Source: MH13 sp042140245 (GTDB lineage: Bacteria; Pseudomonadota; Alphaproteobacteria; Rhizobiales; MH13). From it: a stretch of 64,000 nucleotides of DNA. Location: the NCBI RefSeq assembly GCF_042140245.1, contig NZ_CP159483.1, forward strand, positions 2,542,001-2,606,000. The letters run 5' to 3'. Shown in pieces: positions 18,701 through 25,389 of this stretch. The position numbers and the translations under genes are program-made. The stretch's first letter is position 1. Every line of letters starts with the position of its first letter. The notes under the pieces were generated by a model. That model worked only from the letters and a program-made list of their open reading frames with translations. It did no database searches and was not told where the DNA came from.

Positions 18701-20694
18701 ATCCTTTGCACGGCATCGGCAACGGGCGTGTCATCGTCGATTGTGAGTTGGATGAAGCCGTTGGCGGTATCGCCGTCGCCGTCGGTCACCTGATAGGCAA
18801 GCGTGAAGCCCTGATCGTTCTCATTATCTTCGTCATTGTCGAAATGTAGCAAATTGTTGGATTGTGTCGCTACATACTGGCCAGTCGAGGCATTCAGTGT
18901 GAACCGCGCGATCTCGACAAGAGTGCCGTCTTGCAATTGGTTGATGACCAAATCACCGTTGTCTTCTGAAAAGGAGACATCTGGCGCGCGACCATTGACT
19001 TGGCTGTTTTCGGCGTCCCAGCTCACGCTGCCGCCGTCAGCCCCGAAGCTTAGATCAAGCGTTCCTTCCGTGTTCCGCGGAGCGTTGTCGCTGTCAGCGC
19101 CATCGCTGGTGTCTGATCCAAATCCAGGATTGCCATCGCGGCTTTCCACGTCATCATCGTCCAACACAATGCGGGCGTTGGCATCACTATCAACAACGGG
19201 CGCATCATCGGTCAGGCGTACGGAAAGGGTTAGATCGACACTGTCCTCATCAAAGTCTGTAGCAATGACGGTGAAGTTGATGGACTGCGCATCCTTGTCG
19301 GCGGCGTGATCGATGTTGCCAAACAGGCGCACGGTGTAACCGGCATCGCTGTCCTGATCGAGTGTGGCCTCGAAGATGATCTCTTCATCGCTTTGACCAG
19401 TGGCCGCGACGAAGGCTTCTAGCTTGGTGCCATCCTCGACCACGCGGAAGAGAACAGTGCGTCCATCTGAGGTCAGGCCGGAATCCACACCATCTTCATC
19501 AGCGGTTCCGCTGCCAACCGTGGGGATCGCGAAGGCCCCAGAAAACTGTGTCGAGCCAAAACCATCGGCCCCAAAGGTGACCTTCAGATTGCCGCTAACT
19601 TCGGCAGAATCAGTTCCGTCATTGCCAGCCGGTTGAACACCTGCCACTGCGGCAATGTCGTCCTCATCAAGCAGTGCATTGGAGACCCCTGGTGCACTGC
19701 CGTCGGGGTTCGATACTTCTGGTATGTCGTCATTTATGGAAACGGAAAACGTTGAGGATGCTGTATCGCCGTTGGAGTCCGTCGCCGTGAAACTGAATGT
19801 TAGTCCCAGATCATCTTCGGAAGTCGAGTCTGGATGATCGAGCGGTTCAAAAAGCGTGAACTGATACGATCCTGCCCCATCATCGAAGAGGCGAACTTCA
19901 AACACTGGTGTGCCGTTGGCAAAGGCTGTGAGGACCGTATCGCCTTCACTGAGAACAAAGTTGAGAGGAACGCCCCCGGACTCCAAAGGAACCGCGGCTC
20001 CAACGTCAGCTGCATCAAACGTGATTGATCGGTTTCCTGCACCGGTCGGTGTGTCTTGGACATCGCTGCTGTCTGACACGTCCTCGTCGTTGGCACCGAA
20101 ATCGACATTGAGCGATCCGGTGATGGAGACCGATCCCGCGGCAAGCAGGGCATCCTCATCCAAAAAGCCGGTTTCGATTGCTCCAATGATTGGGTCGGTG
20201 TCTTCAAAAGCCGGGTCGGTCTCATCCAAAGCGGTGGTGGTAGGTGAGAGTAGGGTGTTGCCCAGTAGCCCGATGCCGTTGGGATCATTTCCCAGAGGAC
20301 CAAGACTAGGATCGTCAAAAGAGGCGCCATTTTGTTGTGTTTCAGGTGCGCCTACATCACCTTCAGCAAATTCATCTGGCAGATCATCGATAGCAAAAGC
20401 CGTTAAAAATTCTTCGCCGGTGAATGTCTCGCCATCAACGATGACCGAGCGCGGCGTTCCATCAACATCCTCTGTTCCACCTTCAAAATAGCCCTCAACG
20501 ACAATGATGGCGCCATCTTCAAAGATGATCCAAAGGTTCGAACCGGTTTGATAAAACTGCGCATCAAGTGCGGCGATGGCTGAAATATCAACGCCTTGGT
20601 CAACACCAGGCGTGATGGTTACTTGCTCACCTGCCTCTGGTTTGTTGACCGCAAGAGCGGCTAACTCATCGTTCCACCCAACCAAGCTATCCAT
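9721..20694 (-). CDS. Giant RTX / T1SS-143 repeat adhesin (about 3,657 residues)
   Basis: A cell-surface adhesin exported by the neighbouring type I system. ATG 20694 has GAGAG upstream; a TTG nine bases earlier is in frame. Order: an N-terminal module of about 130 residues (EDGAIIVVEGYFEGG); about eight T1SS-143-type repeats of 150-250 residues, each opening near DEDxL and containing F/WGAD, up to about 1,750; a cadherin-like domain (GTDSFRYSITDGDGDTSEA); several VCBS-type repeats ending in GTNDxP/NDAP, two of them almost identical (about 1,912-2,170); then two right-handed beta-helix blocks (FATLQLAVNAALAGDTI and FSTIQEAVNASVDGDTI). Each helix is followed by RTX calcium-binding nonapeptides (GGSAGNDALFGNNGQD; GRDGDDVIFGGLGSD), and a C-terminal secretion signal ends the protein. 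It lacks Cys almost entirely, as usual for such proteins. No clear TAAG-type LapG cleavage motif is visible in the first 130 residues. Confidence 0.93.
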   Translation of the reverse strand: MDSLVGWNDELAALAVNKPEAGEQVTITPGVDQGVDISAIAALDAQFYQTGSNLWIIFEDGAIIVVEGYFEGGTEDVDGTPRSVIVDGETFTGEEFLTAFAIDDLPDEFAEGDVGAPETQQNGASFDDPSLGPLGNDPNGIGLLGNTLLSPTTTALDETDPAFEDTDPIIGAIETGFLDEDALLAAGSVSITGSLNVDFGANDEDVSDSSDVQDTPTGAGNRSITFDAADVGAAVPLESGGVPLNFVLSEGDTVLTAFANGTPVFEVRLFDDGAGSYQFTLFEPLDHPDSTSEDDLGLTFSFTATDSNGDTASSTFSVSINDDIPEVSNPDGSAPGVSNALLDEDDIAAVAGVQPAGNDGTDSAEVSGNLKVTFGADGFGSTQFSGAFAIPTVGSGTADEDGVDSGLTSDGRTVLFRVVEDGTKLEAFVAATGQSDEEIIFEATLDQDSDAGYTVRLFGNIDHAADKDAQSINFTVIATDFDEDSVDLTLSVRLTDDAPVVDSDANARIVLDDDDVESRDGNPGFGSDTSDGADSDNAPRNTEGTLDLSFGADGGSVSWDAENSQVNGRAPDVSFSEDNGDLVINQLQDGTLVEIARFTLNASTGQYVATQSNNLLHFDNDEDNENDQGFTLAYQVTDGDGDTANGFIQLTIDDDTPVADAVQRIKVDEDGLADGTDFRPGSQDRNIDLAISWGADGAVGQRSLIFADSNGDAITNGSPVNSLASLGITATHQGNPIETFTSDGVPVLFTISDNTKGGQTLLAFKEGTTDADGHIFSINLNTETTQYEFQLLGNLDHPADGNVPFSSLTPIVFTVDFIAEDGDGDSVLSSFEIELQDDQPEGTEPNNIRFDEDRLPDGGNDFEADQAAAKTVQTQSLKIVWGADNDIVDENAGDTFGRTLTFIAEGGQPLSAGDSYSQSQIDIRVAYSGGAPETSALSSGGAELVFKIEDLPNGGQLLTAYKNGGTPEADAVFKVTLDPTADNGAYTVEMIDSLDHGVPDAGSVRNNIQIDFGYQGFDADGDAIKGNLDGTLDFKITIDDDAPVIDTNAIENGVVEEEQSQVAGSGIEDTQGTNDDDFRDGFLGWRFNDETTHEADGGLGINWGADDANPSAGVGANDRGVTFASSLEGATSLTSRGDAISYEFSDDDTILTAIATDDDTGAIRTVFTVTLSDEDNGSYEFTLVDTLDHPSDAQGEDSLELTFDFVATDSDGDTADASFDVTVIDDQPITFGTILPRFVEEEGLRDGNQDGLDFGTSATGLLNIYWGGDDTDNADSNSSGTLVQDDPSVAGQRSVIFSDANNGPIDAADVASFLSVTDDNGNTVPLSSLTSNGEVLTFNLSNNGTILTAEADGQPVFTVTLSDDDNLIGSGSYTFDLLGTLDHPIAGNSAGDEDVLTFAFDFTASDGDGDIAIGNFEVRVVDDSPIATGESRVLVDEDDISNILSTGSDPFDGNRDGSLSIPAILGLGFAAAAQGDLLGVVAFGADGAAESGQYGFVSDAADEMSAVGLTSKGQDLSFVQLGNTLIGYIERRGSADEFNPLTGDRPVLSFTLNPDTGIYEFRLYDQLDHVEGNGENTALVSADGPINAIDFGAVILATDGDGDTVELTDKVLVTITDDVPVVDLYLDGSRALIDESPNRQGDDTNRASVRNLFNEIDDQDKGTDPNFGRPQYARDDVVDWDIVGTDEPSQSQLPANIVASLKITNENDPTSGFTTTIGDYPISLVKQGDLIVGRYNDGLTEKTAFAVHIDGQGRVSIVQYVALNHDDPNRTDESIGLNGKIDAVLTITDYDGDQVEEVLAIGHKIRFDDDAPSASRDTVDVVEDQPETFSVLDNDDLGADGVDFADVAVVRGPSKGTLEYNNQTGEFTYTPNANENGTDSFRYSITDGDGDTSEATVRINIAAVNDAPEVSGNLFSAVFVTETEDTSDLVKTRELKITDVDLSDQHVVTIDFNGVSGGPAPGLTDQEFIDLIEVGSATQNGADRSVPVTFKASSTAFDYLAAGEKVTFSYKLTADDQNGGVAERNFNVVVTGTNDGPEVSGNLFSAVFVTETEDTSDLVKTRELKITDVDLSDQHVVTIDFNGVSGGPAPGLTDQEFIDLIEVGSATQNGADRSVPVTFKASSTAFDYLAAGEKVTFSYKLTADDQNGGVAERNFNVVVTGTNDGPVITQAQTVGSVHEPGAFSTNINGTSISFNPALGESGEYRISGAGVGGSQTFDTLDGLVQALAGIASGSRVGGNSLQDAGPASGGFPNIISTTGGLLSLGGNSVAGKVQYQFSSEGAAQDFLNEVLTPLYDQIDQADSVASATEIATKGVIKFTDADLTDAHVFTATSNDPSNLGTMTVALNNGREATGGNTGEIAWRYSVDPDALNFLAEGETRQESFTVTIDDENGGVVSRVVTITQVGANDAPILSVTRKNNVDETTDSSDITTTINATFTDVDVLDDGHVGEVFLKSVNGNTGGNSKADFAALDLLKPGIVTTSDATTDGTIAFDFSAKSTVFDYLADGETIKLNYRITVEDEHGGRGSKEVDIIITGTNDAPVVVDGDPDSVGFVDLIEEDNGLEIGDSQYEFVGLQKLEVSDVDSSTFSEVTFEIESGVGSLAGRGNNINSYNNANGTDIQVTSNGSILTFSSQTGMLTLDDVNAILGSGTKALARFVMPDDVGASEKTIVKVWVTDAGDGNGNLEATSEPYTLTLNISGTNDTPFLQIGNTSNPLEADAGAGAGFNVPPLLTADAGGSFVLNSEFGPNLFFRNPDDDTGENLGTPNVVTVTVENGTLNMPGSPSGVTGAGTNSLEITGDADDITSLLRTLEYTPDTGFSGSDKLVIEMKDGGDQALPEASATVTFPIQVAPAAALFVGGESGDFATLQLAVNAALAGDTIVVRSGYTSLGDTIIDKELTILGEENFGLSATSGLRGVESTIQGQITITSNDPVVIDGLQVLNPSGSAAGFRGITLQNADGHSILNTVFFSEVAGGDSGKADWAIYSFVDASGELTITGNFFTGSQTGKYSDASWERGIWLNGGGHDADISSNTFQYTRTGMNIEDNSDAVAVTNNTFSEAGSGISIGSTDQQLDNISDNTFNDVDTDFNIRNVSTPIEFDLGGSSNSADDPLDYMVVLGGSADDTLGGSAGNDALFGNNGQDTAVIDGVLDASNFVPVADVDPGTDTVPGWQVDATAIGEGTDILVGVEIVQGADPDGAGGSTGRFLLVGNGGFSTIQEAVNASVDGDTILIAPGTYADPVSIDGKAITLLGSGGPGGVIIEPGAGQTGVTVSGVIAGDVIIDGITYQNSDSGVSASGNSFTIGNLIVQNSKFLNNAKHGIFVNGKNDGIGKVTVQDSTFENNGDGTTNGDGDVVLFEYRGDATLKNLVIDNSSGGGTADTAIQIAGFEQTDYDVNDPIGVVEIDGVQIDGAYAKVALYIQGYTDLTDLSLSDVSGSVEAGWGYATYIDPMSSAIVGAPPNVADRPGAFNDAAADGSVDLSGVTLANTVAVGVDPGHPLEPFNGTILQAIVNGTPGGETIIGTEGVDLINGRDGDDVIFGGLGSDIKSGGGGEDTFILNDLSSVDTILDYTSGEDKIDLTELLDGVTLSDANKADYVKVEGGVLKVDRDGQGGAETFEDAANLFSDGTTAVTTGNVTIIDNADTTAVEISIAATA
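14196..14969 (-). repeat. 387-bp tandem duplication inside the adhesin gene
   Basis: Units 14196-14582 and 14583-14969 are in frame (129 codons each) and differ at only about four bases near their ends by eye. Each encodes one complete VCBS-type repeat with the motifs VTETEDTSDLVKT, VVTIDFNGVSGG and ADDQNGGVAERNFNVV. Near identity against the more divergent neighbouring repeats shows a recent duplication or gene conversion. Confidence 0.9.
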
Positions 20695-21585
20695 CAGAAA
20701 CAACTCTCACTTTACGCAGCCACTAGAAAAGCTACAGTTTTGTTTACATTTTCGTAACCATTTTTTGGGCCGAACGGCGTCACGGTACATCCCCCAGCTG
20801 GGTGAACTTCTGCTGTTGGTTAAAGGGCGCAATAGAGTGTGGTCTATCAGCCTTAGACCGCCGAAATGTTGCCTCTTGCACCTGGGATTGACGACCCGTC
20901 TGCAATATATCGGCTTTTGCATCCTGGGGTGGGCTGATGTGGTCATCAGAAACGCCGATGTAGGGCCTTGTCGGAAACATGCGCGACGGCCAAGCCCATG
21001 CAAGGTCGGATCAAGACTGGAGTGTGCAGCGTGATCGCGTCAGCGATGAAGTCGATGAAGCCATCGACGAAACGCCGCTCACTTTTTGGAGACGAGGCCC
21101 TTGCACTTGTGACCTTTAGCGGGAGTAAGGATATTGTTAAGATCGAGAGTGCCGTTACCCGCTGCTCACAACGACACTGGCCGATCAAGAGGCATTCACT
21201 ATTGATAGGATAGCGCCGAAGCGACCGAAGATAGATCGTTGGCGACGTGTCCCAGCTTTCGGTTACATCAAGGAAAAGTGTCGGGTGCAACGCAACGTCG
21301 AGCAAGGCGCCACTGTCTCTCCATTGCCGCCAGTAGTGGGCCCCGTCGTTGAACGACTCATTGGCACTAGCAGACTGAAGCCCTACCCAGGAACTGGGAG
21401 CCAATAAAGCACTTAATCAAGGCAATTCATGCTCTCACGGTTTTCCATGATGTATGATGAGCCGAAACAGGCTTTGGCCGAAAATTTTAACTCAGCAGGG
21501 ATCGATTTCGGCGGCTAGTCTGACACAAAACTTGGCTTGTCATGAAAATAGACAGTTATAACAATATTTTATAGTTATTCTATGT
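20695..21585. other. Intergenic region upstream of the adhesin
   Basis: About 900 bases between the adhesin start and tRNA fragment 2. It holds the operator-like site at 20790-20805 and an AT-rich stretch just before the adhesin (about 20730-20770), likely its promoter region. Several ORFs of 80-150 codons overlap here on both strands, but none has a convincing ribosome binding site or family motif. I see no gene I can support. Confidence 0.45.
20790..20805 (-). promoter_or_regulatory. Operator-like palindrome, site 3 (adhesin promoter)
   Basis: On the minus strand TCACCCAGCTGGGGGA, identical to site 2 except for one centre base, about 95 bases before the adhesin ATG. Same orientation relative to the gene as the other two sites, with the trailing TG of GGGGGATG also conserved in all three. 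Confidence 0.6.
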
Positions 21586-21633
21586 GGTCTCCAAAACCGT
21601 AGGTCGTGGGTTCGAACCCTGCTGCCCCTGCCA
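21586..21633 (+). repeat. tRNA-Trp-like 3' fragment, copy 2 of 4
   Basis: GGTCTCCAAAACCGTAGG, a TPsiC arm and TGCCCCTGCCA, nearly identical to copy 1 (one substitution in the T stem) and on the same strand. The upstream sequence is AT-rich and unrelated to a tRNA 5' half. The bases after the CCA (about 21638-21720) resemble those after copy 1, so the duplicated unit extends past the tRNA end, as expected for element termini. Confidence 0.7.
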
Positions 21634-21839
21634 TTTTTCAACGCTTTTAGAGTGGCTATCGAAAGCCTGAATTAGGCGGTAAGCTGACTTTGCAATTTGA
21701 GGAAGTCGCTTCTGCTGGATCCCAACAGCTGAAGTTAGCGTCGCTCGAGAGCTAGCAGATACGCATTCCTGATTAGTTGACTTTTCTCTGCAAGAATTAA
21801 AAGCTGCCATTGAAATTCAACTTTTCAAGGCATGCTATC

Positions 21840-22934
21840 ATGATTTCCGACCGTTGGCGGTTTGCGCTTCCCTACATTCTCGCGGCCACCGCAATGGGCG
21901 TGATTGTCACAGCGTCAGCAGTGCGGGCTGAACAGCAGACGATCACCGATCAATATGATCGTGAGATTGTGTTTGACGCACCTGTTGAACGCTTGGCGAC
22001 GATCCCCATTCCAGCAGCGGCCATGTCGGTGGCCGTGGCGGGCAACTCTGATGCTTTGGTGGCCATGCACGGGCTTTCCAAGACAGCCATCGTCAATGGC
22101 ATCTTAGGCGAGTTCTTCCCAGAGACACGCGACATTCCTAGCGACATTGTGGGTGATGGTTTCATGCCCAATGTCGAAGAGCTGTTGAGCGCCGATCCGC
22201 AGCTGGTTCTGCAATGGGGCACACGTGGTGACGACATCATTGCGCCTATCGTGAATGCTGGCTTGCCGGTTGTGACACTGCGTTACGGCACGGAGGAAGA
22301 CGCGGCGCAGTGGCTTGGCATGATGGGTCAGATCCTGGGACGCCAAGATCGCTCTGATGCGATCTTGGCGTGGCGCTCTGACGCCCTCGAGGCCATGAGA
22401 GCGGCAACGGCGGATATCTCTGATGAGGAACGCCCGCGCACGCTCTATTTCCTACGCTACCTATCAAGCCTGCGCGTAGCCGGAACTGGCACCTACAATG
22501 GTTTTACCATTGATCTGGCTGGCGGCGCGAATGTTGCGGCCGAGCTCAATCGCTTCAACGATGTGAGCCCGGAGCAGATCCTAGCTTGGGATCCAGAAGT
22601 GATTTTGCTGAACGGGTTTGAGGACGATCTCTCCCCCGAGGACGTTTACTCCAATCCCGTGTTTGCCGATATTTCAGCGGTCCGCAATCGACGTGTCTAT
22701 CAATTGCCCTTGGGCGGTTACCGCTGGGACCCACCCAATCAGGAAAGCCCGCTGACATGGGCCTGGGTCGCTTCGCTTTTGCACCCAGAGCGCTTCGACA
22801 CCGATATCCGCGCTGAGATCCAAGACCGCTACCAGCTGCTTTACGGCCAGGTGCCAAGCGATGATCAGATCGATGGGATTTTGCGGATCGCCCGTAACGG
22901 TGGGAGCGCGCACTATGACCGCTTCGCCCGTTGA
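21840..22934 (+). CDS. FecB/BtuF-type ABC substrate-binding protein (first of two)
   Basis: A 364-residue periplasmic protein of the iron-siderophore/cobalamin binding family. I chose ATG 21840 because a Sec signal (YILAATAMGVIVTASAVRA) follows it; the frame is open to a TTG at 21810. Mature motifs include REIVFDAPVERLATIP, the Sbp-family EELLSADPQLVLQWG, then DPEVILLNGFEDDLS and VYQLPLGGYRWDPPNQESPLTWAWVASLLHPE. The glycine- and tryptophan-rich end of this block is typical of siderophore-binding relatives. It is clearly paralogous to the second binding protein at 24223 (same order of motifs throughout). It starts the operon, 11 bases before the DUF364 gene. Confidence 0.88.
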   Translation: MISDRWRFALPYILAATAMGVIVTASAVRAEQQTITDQYDREIVFDAPVERLATIPIPAAAMSVAVAGNSDALVAMHGLSKTAIVNGILGEFFPETRDIPSDIVGDGFMPNVEELLSADPQLVLQWGTRGDDIIAPIVNAGLPVVTLRYGTEEDAAQWLGMMGQILGRQDRSDAILAWRSDALEAMRAATADISDEERPRTLYFLRYLSSLRVAGTGTYNGFTIDLAGGANVAAELNRFNDVSPEQILAWDPEVILLNGFEDDLSPEDVYSNPVFADISAVRNRRVYQLPLGGYRWDPPNQESPLTWAWVASLLHPERFDTDIRAEIQDRYQLLYGQVPSDDQIDGILRIARNGGSAHYDRFAR

Positions 22935-22944
22935 GGAGCGCAGC

Positions 22945-23907
22945 ATGAAAAGCAGCGACGTCATCATGTGCGAGCAGTCTGTCGGCATCGGGTTTTCCGA
23001 TACGATGCCGCTCTCCGTAGCTTTAGGCTATCTTAGAGAAGCGGGTTGGACCGTTGGCGAACGCAACGATTATCACACCATCGGCATAGGTGAGGCCAGG
23101 CCCGTGGCTTTGCCACTTGGCCGCAATGCCAGCGATGACCTACCGGTCAATGGGCATGGCCTGTTGCGGGCTGTGGGTCGCGGCGGGTTAGATCGCGATC
23201 TCGCCCTATCGGTGGCAACCGACGCCATCGTCGATGAGGTGATGGTCGGTCTCAACTGGACCATGGTCTCCGCCGGGTCGTTGACTGGGATTGCTCGCTC
23301 GCCCGATCGCGGAACGCAAGGCGCGCGCACTGTGCGAGATGGCGAGCCAATTGCCGGTCGGCCACTTCGCGAGCTGGCTCTCTGGATTTGCTCGCTAAAT
23401 CCACTGCGACGCTCCATCGGGTTGGCTGCGGTCAATGCCTATTGGAACCGACAGGGCGGTGTGCCTGGCGGTGGGCTGCACGACAAGGGCCCATGGGGCT
23501 TTGCGCGATTTGATGCACATGGCGAAGGTTTGGTCATTGTCGGCGGTTTTCGCGGAGCGCTGGAACGCCTTAACAGGGCGCGCGTTATCGAACGCGAACC
23601 CAAAGACAATGATATTCCAGCGGCAAAAGCTCCCGAAGCGCTTCGTGAGGCACCAGCGGTTGCGATCACCGCACAAACGCTAATGAACGGGTCGCTGGAA
23701 CCCTTGCTGCATCACGCTGCCGGATGCCCGCGCATCATGGTGGTGGGACCGAGTACGCCCGTGGCACCACTTCTCTGTTCATACGGTGTCACTGAGATTT
23801 GTGGATTGGGGATCACCGATCCTGAACAGGTGGCGCAGTTCATCAAAGAAACCGGCACAATGATCGCGCTCGACAGCATGACCTGCCAGTTGGGTCTTGT
23901 GGGATGA
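22945..23907 (+). CDS. DUF364/DUF4213-like protein (putative heavy-metal chelation)
   Basis: A 320-residue cytoplasmic protein. ATG 22945 has GAGGAGCG upstream. The N-terminal half (SVGIGFSDTMPLSVALGY, GEARPVALPLGRN, GLNWTMVSAGSLTGIARSPDRGTQGARTV) resembles DUF4213. The C-terminal half is Rossmann-like (GEGLVIVGGFRG; HHAAGCPRIMVVGPSTP; ICGLGITDPEQVAQF), as in DUF364, which is described as a putative heavy-metal chelation domain. It lies between two FecB-type binding proteins and overlaps the DUF1971 gene by four bases, which suggests handling of the imported metal or metallophore in the cytoplasm. Biochemical role not known. Confidence 0.75.
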   Translation: MKSSDVIMCEQSVGIGFSDTMPLSVALGYLREAGWTVGERNDYHTIGIGEARPVALPLGRNASDDLPVNGHGLLRAVGRGGLDRDLALSVATDAIVDEVMVGLNWTMVSAGSLTGIARSPDRGTQGARTVRDGEPIAGRPLRELALWICSLNPLRRSIGLAAVNAYWNRQGGVPGGGLHDKGPWGFARFDAHGEGLVIVGGFRGALERLNRARVIEREPKDNDIPAAKAPEALREAPAVAITAQTLMNGSLEPLLHHAAGCPRIMVVGPSTPVAPLLCSYGVTEICGLGITDPEQVAQFIKETGTMIALDSMTCQLGLVG

Positions 23908-24194
23908 CAGATCTGCCTCAAAACGTAACGCCCTACAAAACCACACAAGCGTTCACACCGGAAACCGTACCAGCTGCCTTGCTGGCCATGCATCGCACCA
24001 AGGAAGGTGTCTGGGGTCGCATTGATGTGCTGGAGGGCAGACTGACCGTTTCGCGGTTTGCTGACGACGGCGCCCCGCTCCGCCAGGATCTCTTGCCTGC
24101 TGGCGCGCACGCGATTGTCGCGCCGCAAGAGCCCCACGCTGTTGCGTTTGCCAAGGCAGGGCAATTCACCGTCACATTTTACAAAACGCCGTAG
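23904..24194 (+). CDS. DUF1971 cupin-like protein (YeaR/TehB-associated family)
   Basis: A 96-residue single-domain protein. The pattern YKTTQAFTPETVPAALLAMH followed by RTKEGVWGRIDVLEGRLTV and a late EPHAVAF is that of DUF1971, found in YeaR and at the N-terminus of some TehB tellurite-resistance proteins. The His residues in ALLAMHR and EPHAV are plausible metal or anion ligands. It starts within the DUF364 stop (ATGA) and is followed by a strong AAGGAGG for the next gene. Its presence in an importer operon suggests stress or metal-binding duty; function is not established. Confidence 0.75.
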   Translation: MTDLPQNVTPYKTTQAFTPETVPAALLAMHRTKEGVWGRIDVLEGRLTVSRFADDGAPLRQDLLPAGAHAIVAPQEPHAVAFAKAGQFTVTFYKTP

Positions 24195-24222
24195 AGGAAA
24201 AAACGACGCCAAGGAGGCGTTC

Positions 24223-25389
24223 ATGTCCCCCCAAACCAAACTGCACATGCAAACGCATTCCGCTGCTCGTACACGAGCGGTCCACTCTTCTTTTTACACG
24301 CTTAAAACAACGCTTCTTGTCGCCGGTGTTCTGGCTGCGGCAGCGCTCGCCGGCGCAACCCTTGGCAAGGCTGATGATGCGCCCGTCACCATCACGGACG
24401 TCAATGGCAACACCGTCACGTTGGCAGCGCCATCGGTCCGTTCGGCGCCTCTACCACCCCCGCTTGGCACGTTTGCCATCGCAATTCCGGGCGACGCCGA
24501 CCATTTGGTAGCGGCGCATCCCTGGTCAAAAGCTGTGATGATGCAAGGGTCACTATCGGGCTATTTCCCAAACCTTGTTGATCTGCCGACGGGAGCGATT
24601 GGCGGTGGTTTTGTGCCGAACATCGAGGAGCTTCTGGCCACCGATCCAGACCTTGTTTTTCAAGTTGGATTCATGGGCGAGGATGTGCTTGCACCGATCA
24701 TGGCTACCGGTCTGCCTGTCCTGACGATCAATGTCACCGCCAATGACGATGCTGTTGATTGGATTCCAATGATGGGCGCGGCCTATGGCGTTGAAGATCG
24801 CGCTCAGACCATCTTGTCGTGGCGACAAAACACACTGGCGTCAATCACTGAAACGCTGGCCGACTTGCCAGATGAGGGTCGCCCAACGGTCGCGCATCTT
24901 GCGCGCTATGGCGATGCCTTACGCGTTGTGGGTGGCGGCCATTTTCGCAGTTGGCAGATTGAGGCCATGGGTGGTGTCAATGTTGCCGCAGAGGTCCCCC
25001 AGCGTTCGGCTGAAATCAGCGCAGAACAACTGATTGTCTGGGATCCAGATGTCATTCTGCTGAATGCCTTCCAACCGGAGCTGACCCCACAGATGGTTTA
25101 CGACAATCCGGTCCTGCAATCGCTGACGGCGGTGCGCGAGCGCCAAATCTACGCGTTCCCGGTGGGTGGGGATCGTTGGGAAGCGCCCGTTGCAGAAAGC
25201 CCACTCGGCTGGATGTGGCTATCTGAGCTTCTGCACCCAGACCGCTTCCAATGGGACTACACCGCCGAGATCACATCGGCGCACCAACTGCTTTACGGCC
25301 ACGCGCCAGAAGCAGGGGACATTGCGCGGATGCTACGGATCGACGCCAACCAGAATTCGGCAGGGTATGAGCGTTTCAGCACCTTCTGA
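24223..25389 (+). CDS. FecB/BtuF-type ABC substrate-binding protein (second of two)
   Basis: A 388-residue periplasmic binding protein. ATG 24223 is preceded by AAGGAGGCGTTC, far better than any upstream start in the open frame. The N-terminus is long (about 50 residues) before a hydrophobic export segment (LLVAGVLAAAALAGATLGKA). The mature part parallels the first binding protein block for block: GGGFVPNIEELLATDPDLVF, GEDVLAPIMATGLPVLTI, DPDVILLNAFQPELTPQ, then AFPVGGDRWEAPVAESPLGW and LLYGHAPEAGDI. Two diverged paralogues with one permease and one ATPase imply two ligands, or free and complexed forms of one. The permease ATG lies 23 bases inside this gene. Confidence 0.88.
   Translation: MSPQTKLHMQTHSAARTRAVHSSFYTLKTTLLVAGVLAAAALAGATLGKADDAPVTITDVNGNTVTLAAPSVRSAPLPPPLGTFAIAIPGDADHLVAAHPWSKAVMMQGSLSGYFPNLVDLPTGAIGGGFVPNIEELLATDPDLVFQVGFMGEDVLAPIMATGLPVLTINVTANDDAVDWIPMMGAAYGVEDRAQTILSWRQNTLASITETLADLPDEGRPTVAHLARYGDALRVVGGGHFRSWQIEAMGGVNVAAEVPQRSAEISAEQLIVWDPDVILLNAFQPELTPQMVYDNPVLQSLTAVRERQIYAFPVGGDRWEAPVAESPLGWMWLSELLHPDRFQWDYTAEITSAHQLLYGHAPEAGDIARMLRIDANQNSAGYERFSTF

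Noticed and set aside
9721..20694. Many plus-strand ORFs of 60-226 codons across the adhesin gene (for example 17512-18192, 16037-16549, 10426-10938, 19910-20491)
   Set aside because: They are antisense shadows of a single uninterrupted 3,660-codon gene with repeat-domain and RTX motifs; their translations are low-complexity with no family motifs or ribosome sites.
20946..21404. 152-codon minus-strand ORF upstream of the adhesin
   Set aside because: No ribosome site or recognisable family; competing ORFs on the other strand are equally long. Left as unexplained intergenic DNA.
21580..21810. Minus-strand ORF ending QGSNPRPTVLETT
   Set aside because: The tail is the well-known artefact of translating a tRNA end in antisense; the bases are tRNA fragment 2.
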